Assembly: GCA_027076245.1 (NCBI GenBank) | Contig: JALTKC010000554.1 | Location: 1 to 9,419, forward strand | Length of the DNA stretch: 9,419 nt | Direction of reading: 5' to 3' | From: Gammaproteobacteria bacterium | Lineage (GTDB): Bacteria; Pseudomonadota; Gammaproteobacteria; GRL18 | In this document: in pieces, positions 6,231-9,419 of the stretch | Layout: each line of letters begins with the position of its first letter | Numbering within the stretch: the stretch's first letter is position 1 | Made by a program: the position numbers and the translations under genes | Notes under the pieces: generated by a model | Seen by the model: the letters and a program-made list of their open reading frames with translations, nothing else | The model's database searches: none | What the model was told of the DNA's origin: nothing

Positions 6231-6791
6231 ATGACCCAGATTAATACTCTTCTTCAGGAATGCTGGCAGGTTAAAGAACAGGCTGACTGTTTATACAGCA
6301 AAGAACAGGTGCATGAGGCCGTTAAAAACCTGGCTGAAGCGATCACAGAACAGCTGGCGGATGCCAATTTACTGGTGCTTGGTGTTATGAACGGTGCCAT
6401 TATTCCCATGGGACTGTTGCTGACCGAACTGGATTTTCCCCTGCAGGTTGATTATATCCACGCTACTCGCTATCGGAATAAAACCACAGGCGGTCAACTA
6501 AAATGGCTGAACAAACCCCGGATTGAACTTAAAAACCGAAATGTACTGCTGGTTGATGATATTCATGATGAGGGTATAACTCTGGATGAAATAAAAAAAT
6601 ACTGTCTGGATGAAGGAGCAGAACAGGTTTATAGTGCGGTACTGGTAAATAAACAACATGACAGAAAAAACGGTACCAGGCCTGATTTTTCAGGGCTGGA
6701 TGTGCCGGATCGCTATGTGTTTGGTTTTGGTATGGACTACAAGGGCATGCTCAGAAATGCCCCGGGTATTTATGCCGTAAAAGGTTTATAA
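6231..6791 (+). CDS. hpt: Hypoxanthine(-guanine) phosphoribosyltransferase
   Basis: Cytosolic type I phosphoribosyltransferase that converts hypoxanthine (and probably guanine) plus PRPP to IMP (GMP). 186 residues, usual length. The PRPP motif VLLVDDIHDEGITL is at 105-118, the PPi-loop region LGVMNGAIIPMG at 50-61, the flexible loop near YIHATRYRNKT at 75-85, and the purine-contact segment VLVNKQHDR at 137-145 with Lys141 in the place of the human K165 type lysine. YVFGFGMDYKG at 162-172 matches the family C-terminal motif. The Met start at 6231 has only a weak purine tract before it. The gene directly precedes the methylthioinosine phosphorylase, whose product hypoxanthine is its substrate, so the pair probably works as a unit. 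Guanine or xanthine use cannot be excluded from sequence. Confidence 0.92.
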   Translation: MTQINTLLQECWQVKEQADCLYSKEQVHEAVKNLAEAITEQLADANLLVLGVMNGAIIPMGLLLTELDFPLQVDYIHATRYRNKTTGGQLKWLNKPRIELKNRNVLLVDDIHDEGITLDEIKKYCLDEGAEQVYSAVLVNKQHDRKNGTRPDFSGLDVPDRYVFGFGMDYKGMLRNAPGIYAVKGL

Positions 6792-6805
6792 AGGGGCATT
6801 AGTTC

Positions 6806-7570
6806 ATGACTGAAAAGAAAAGTGATAAAAAATTTGCCATTATCGGCGGCACCGGTCTGACCAAACTGGAGAACCTGGAAATTGTCCGCCGGGAAATCGT
6901 GATGACTTCCTTTGGTGAGCCTTCTTCAGCACTGGCCTTTGGTAGTATTGATGGTGCGGAACAGGAAGTCGTTTTTATGGCGCGACATGGTCACGCGCAT
7001 AATATTCCTCCGCATATGATTAATTACCGGGCCAATATCAAGGCGCTTAAATCAGTGGGGGTAACCAGTATTTTTGCCATTAATGCTGTTGGCGGTATTC
7101 GTGATGATATGATACCCGGTACCCTGGCTGTACCGGATCAGATTATTGATTATACCACCCGCCGGGTAAATACCTTCTTTGAAAGCAATCTCAGCCATGT
7201 TACTCATATTGATTTTTCATATCCCTATAGCAAGCATCTCAGTCAACGTATTTTTGATGCCGCGCAAAAGCAGGGTATTGATATAATTAAAGGTGGAACC
7301 TATGCTGCAACCGAAGGGCCGCGACTTGAAACGGCGGCAGAGATACAGCGATTAAAACAGGACGGCTGTGCTATGGTGGGTATGACCGGAATGCCGGAAG
7401 CCGCTCTGGCCAGAGAGTTGAATATGGATTATGTATCCATTTGTGTTAATGCCAACTGGGCAGCGGGGATCAGTGATGAATTAATTACGATGGAAGCCAT
7501 TGACCGAAATCTGCTTGAAGGTATGGCCAAAGTACGTCAGTTACTGGCGCAGCTTATTTCACAATTTTAG
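6806..7570 (+). CDS. S-methyl-5'-thioinosine phosphorylase (MTAP/PNP family)
   Basis: Phosphorolytic enzyme of the MTAP/PNP family, 254 residues, splitting methylthioinosine into hypoxanthine and methylthioribose-1-phosphate. Motifs: IIGGTGL at 12-18, ARHGHAHNIPPHMINYRANI at 59-78 (phosphate and ribose site), NAVGG at 93-97, TEGPRLETAAEI at 169-180 and GMTGMPEAALARE at 192-204. The base-binding segment reads SICVNANWAAG (211-221). In 5'-methylthioadenosine phosphorylases the two positions here held by Asn215 and Asn217 are Asp (TDYDCW in human MTAP); Asn suits a 6-oxopurine. This is the pattern of the Pseudomonas aeruginosa MTI phosphorylase (PA3004), which also lies beside nagZ. It is often annotated as MtnP/MTAP, which would suggest the wrong substrate. 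The ribosome site aagggg is 9 nt before the start, and the gene is 14 nt after hpt and 11 nt before ispD. Confidence 0.9.
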   Translation: MTEKKSDKKFAIIGGTGLTKLENLEIVRREIVMTSFGEPSSALAFGSIDGAEQEVVFMARHGHAHNIPPHMINYRANIKALKSVGVTSIFAINAVGGIRDDMIPGTLAVPDQIIDYTTRRVNTFFESNLSHVTHIDFSYPYSKHLSQRIFDAAQKQGIDIIKGGTYAATEGPRLETAAEIQRLKQDGCAMVGMTGMPEAALARELNMDYVSICVNANWAAGISDELITMEAIDRNLLEGMAKVRQLLAQLISQF

Positions 7571-7581
7571 CACTCATCACT

Positions 7582-8301
7582 ATGCCAGCTCATAATAAAA
7601 AAAATCAGTCCTTCTGGGCGGTTATACCGGCTGCCGGGGTCGGTAAGCGTATGGGGGCTTCTATACCTAAACAGTATCTGCCTCTGGCGGGCAAAACCGT
7701 ACTGGAACAGACCCTGGATGTCTTTGTTCAGCACCCGGATATTGCCGGTATTATTGTGGCGGTTACGGAGGGTGATCCCTACTGGCAGGATATTGCCGGT
7801 CATTATCAGGCGATTAATAAACCACTGCTGATGGCTTCCGGGGGTGAGGAGCGATGTCATTCTGTACTTAATGCCCTGACTGAGTTATCGACTCAGATAG
7901 AAGGGGAACACTGGGTGCTGGTTCACGATGCAGCACGCCCCTGTCTCCCGGTTGCTGATATAGACCGGCTGATTAACGAGCTGGCAGACAGTGACTGCGG
8001 CGGTTTACTTGGGCTGCCTATGGCTGATACGGTTAAACGCTGTAATCCCGACAGAGAAGTGCTGGAAACCGTTGATCGCAGTGAACTCTGGCGCGCCCTA
8101 ACCCCGCAGATGTTTCCCCTGGGACTGCTGAAAAATGCCCTGGAAGAGGCCATCAATAACAAATATCTGGTCACTGATGAGGCATCTGCTATAGAACAGT
8201 TGGGTCTTAAACCCAAAATGGTGGAAGGCCAGCCCGGTAATATAAAAATTACTCATCCTGGTGATCTGCAGCTTGCAGAACAGTTTTTTGCAGCAAGATA
8301 G
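7582..8301 (+). CDS. ispD: 2-C-methyl-D-erythritol 4-phosphate cytidylyltransferase
   Basis: Third step of the MEP isoprenoid pathway: joins CTP and methylerythritol 4-phosphate to CDP-ME in the cytosol. 239 residues, usual length. The N-terminal nucleotide loop PAAGVGKRMG is at 16-25, followed by PKQY (29-32), giving Arg23 and Lys30 in the places of E. coli R20 and K27. VHDAARP is at 114-120, VDRSELWRALTPQMF at 164-178, TDEASAIE at 198-205 and VEGQPGNIKITHPGDL at 214-229 with Lys222 matching E. coli K213. The start at 7582 has no recognisable Shine-Dalgarno sequence in the 11-nt gap after the phosphorylase, so translation may depend on coupling. Usually ftsB precedes ispD in gammaproteobacteria; here it does not. 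ispF follows after a gap with a palindrome. Confidence 0.97.
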   Translation: MPAHNKKNQSFWAVIPAAGVGKRMGASIPKQYLPLAGKTVLEQTLDVFVQHPDIAGIIVAVTEGDPYWQDIAGHYQAINKPLLMASGGEERCHSVLNALTELSTQIEGEHWVLVHDAARPCLPVADIDRLINELADSDCGGLLGLPMADTVKRCNPDREVLETVDRSELWRALTPQMFPLGLLKNALEEAINNKYLVTDEASAIEQLGLKPKMVEGQPGNIKITHPGDLQLAEQFFAAR

Positions 8302-8319
8302 TTTAATCTTTATTAGTTT

Positions 8320-8391
8320 CCTGGGAGTGCGGGCATCCTGCCCGCATCAAAATTACATGTAAAACGCGGGCAAGATGCCCGCACTCCCAGG
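8320..8391. repeat. Palindromic 'gggagtgcgggc' intergenic repeat
   Basis: Two 26-nt arms, 8320-8345 and 8366-8391, are reverse complements at 25 of 26 positions around a 20-nt AT-rich loop. Each arm also contains its own 6-bp hairpin (gcgggc...gcccgc), so the whole can fold either as one long stem or as two small ones. Sequences of the form gggagtgcgggcatcttgcccgc are familiar as dispersed intergenic repeats in varied bacteria. No run of T follows, so it is not a standard intrinsic terminator. It fills most of the 119-nt ispD-ispF gap and is much more GC-rich than its flanks. Confidence 0.88.
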
Positions 8392-8420
8392 TTGACAGAC
8401 AAATACAACAGGTAAATAAA

Positions 8421-8936
8421 ATGTTAAGAATTGGTCATGGTTATGATGCCCACCGTTTCAGCGATACCCCGGGGCAAACCGATAATACCTGGATCACCAT
8501 CGGCGGGGCAAAAATCCCTTATACTCATGAATTACTGGCCCATTCTGACGGCGATGTACTGGTACATGCATTATGTGATGCCTTACTGGGTGCCATGGCA
8601 CTAGGAGATATCGGCAAGCATTTTCCAGACAGTTCTGAAGAATTTAAAAATATAGACAGTCGCAAACTGCTTACCCGGGTTATGGAAGAAGTCAGTCATT
8701 CTGGTTATCAGATTGCCAATGTGGATATGACCATTATTGCTCAGGCGCCCAAAATGGCGGCTCATATTAACACTATGCGCAATTATCTGGCCTCTGATCT
8801 GAATATTTCTTTATCACAAATTAATATTAAGGCGACCACCACAGAGAAAATGGGCTTTACCGGTCGCAAGGAAGGTATAGCGGCTCATGCCGTAGTATTA
8901 TTACAGAGTGTTAATGCTCAGGCTGTCAATGCCTGA
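8421..8936 (+). CDS. ispF: 2-C-methyl-D-erythritol 2,4-cyclodiphosphate synthase
   Basis: Fifth step of the MEP pathway: cyclises CDP-ME 2-phosphate to MEcPP with loss of CMP, as a homotrimer with Zn2+. 171 residues, slightly longer than E. coli IspF (159). RIGHGYDAH at 3-11 supplies zinc ligands Asp9 and His11; the signature HSDGDVLVHALCDALLGA at 41-58 supplies the third ligand His49. GDIGKHFPD is at 62-70, AQAPKM at 107-112, and KATTTEKMGFTGRKEGIA at 137-154 contains the CDP-binding TTTEKMGF motif. The extra length is a small insertion after DAHRF (about residues 14-24) and a short C-terminal tail. The start at 8421 has caggt about 8 nt upstream. A TTGACA at 8392-8397, right after the palindrome, lacks a matching -10. 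truD begins 1 nt after its stop. Confidence 0.98.
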   Translation: MLRIGHGYDAHRFSDTPGQTDNTWITIGGAKIPYTHELLAHSDGDVLVHALCDALLGAMALGDIGKHFPDSSEEFKNIDSRKLLTRVMEEVSHSGYQIANVDMTIIAQAPKMAAHINTMRNYLASDLNISLSQINIKATTTEKMGFTGRKEGIAAHAVVLLQSVNAQAVNA

Positions 8937-8937
8937 A

Positions 8938-9419
8938 ATGTCTGAATTATCTGAATCATTTCCCATACTCACTCTGGAACAGATGGCTTATGCCTGGGCT
9001 GAGCCATTGGGGACAGCAGAGTTTAAGAGTTGTCCTGAAGATTTTATTGTTCGCGAAACCCTGAGTTTTGAGCCGGACGGGGAGGGCAACCACGCCTGCC
9101 TGTATATTGAAAAAACCAATACCAATACCGAATGGCTGGCCCGGCAACTGGCCCGTTTTGCCGGTGTGGAAGCCAGAGAAGTCGGCTATGCCGGCCTGAA
9201 AGACCGGCAGGCTGTTACTTCACAATGGTTTACGGTTAAGCTTGAAGGAGTGGAAAAGCCGGACTGGGATAAACTGCAATTAGATGGTGTGCGCATTGTG
9301 CACAGGACCTGGCATCGAAAAAAATTAAAACGCGGTGCCATTAAGCATAACCAGTTTATTATTACCCTACGCAATATCCAGGGCGTATCATCCAAAGCCC
9401 TTGAACAGAGTATCGAACA
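8938..9419 (+). CDS. truD: tRNA pseudouridine(13) synthase TruD (N-terminal part, 3' end cut off)
   Basis: Isomerises uridine 13 of tRNA-Glu (and a site in some other RNAs) to pseudouridine. The frame is open from 8938 to the window end: 160 residues seen of about 350. Motifs: CPEDFIVRE at 32-40, SFEPDGEGNHACLYIEKTNT at 43-62, and YAGLKDRQAVTSQWF at 84-98 carrying the catalytic Asp89 (E. coli D80). HRKKLKRGAIKHNQF at 126-140 ends in the conserved N-x-F (Asn138, Phe140), and Lys30 matches E. coli K21. The ATG at 8938 lies 1 nt after the ispF stop (TGA, 8934-8936), giving tight coupling. A second ATG at 8983 (M16) with gga close upstream would give a protein starting nearer the conserved region and is a real alternative. 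The ispF-truD order matches E. coli, where surE follows. Confidence 0.95.
   Translation, partial: MSELSESFPILTLEQMAYAWAEPLGTAEFKSCPEDFIVRETLSFEPDGEGNHACLYIEKTNTNTEWLARQLARFAGVEAREVGYAGLKDRQAVTSQWFTVKLEGVEKPDWDKLQLDGVRIVHRTWHRKKLKRGAIKHNQFIITLRNIQGVSSKALEQSIE

Noticed and set aside
8320..8391. CRISPR-like or tandem repeat array in the ispD-ispF gap
   Set aside because: Only two copies, in inverted orientation, forming a palindrome; no spacers and no cas genes.
8392..8420. TTGACA just after the ispD-ispF palindrome as an ispF promoter
   Set aside because: At 17-nt spacing the -10 position reads aataaa directly against the ATG; no usable -10 is present and the transcript would be leaderless.
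9186..9395. 69-codon minus-strand ORF near the window end
   Set aside because: It lies opposite the open truD frame, which carries the clear AGLKDR active-site motif.

Overview
The window reads as chromosomal DNA of a gammaproteobacterium of moderate GC content. Two gene neighbourhoods support this: nagZ followed by a hypoxanthine phosphoribosyltransferase and a methylthioinosine-type phosphorylase (nagZ and this phosphorylase are neighbours in Pseudomonas), and ispD-ispF-truD, the order found in E. coli and relatives. I cannot name a genus. All twelve convincing genes lie on the + strand. The first and last are cut by the window edges.

Positions 1-3342 hold part of an oligopeptide ABC importer: the C-terminal two thirds of a family 5 substrate-binding protein, a small YkuD-fold protein without signal peptide, and the two membrane subunits (DppB-like and DppC-like) joined by an ATGA overlap. 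No ATPase gene is present. Positions 3343-3585 form the largest gap and hold a 126-bp palindromic element with a perfect TATAAT inside it, then a purine-rich leader with a possible 8-codon peptide that ends on the nagZ start codon. NagZ follows at 3586-4647. A peptide importer, a probably cytosolic YkuD enzyme and NagZ together suggest recovery of peptidoglycan fragments.

Positions 4679-8301 are a tightly packed run (gaps of 11-16 nt after the first gene): a YnaI-like mechanosensitive channel, a DsrE-like protein, hypoxanthine phosphoribosyltransferase, a 5'-methylthioinosine phosphorylase and ispD. The two purine genes make a short pathway: the phosphorylase releases hypoxanthine and its neighbour converts hypoxanthine to IMP. 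IspD and IspF are two enzymes of the MEP isoprenoid pathway. They are separated by a 119-nt gap filled by a second, unrelated palindrome of the 'gggagtgcgggc' type. truD, a tRNA pseudouridine synthase gene, starts 1 nt after ispF and runs off the end.

The most notable points are the peptidoglycan-recycling gene set with an ElsL-like YkuD protein, the palindrome and mini-ORF leader in front of nagZ, a G-ending codon island over the end of dppC and most of nagZ, and the active-site substitutions that mark the phosphorylase as 6-oxopurine specific. No phage, CRISPR, transposase, tRNA or rRNA was seen.
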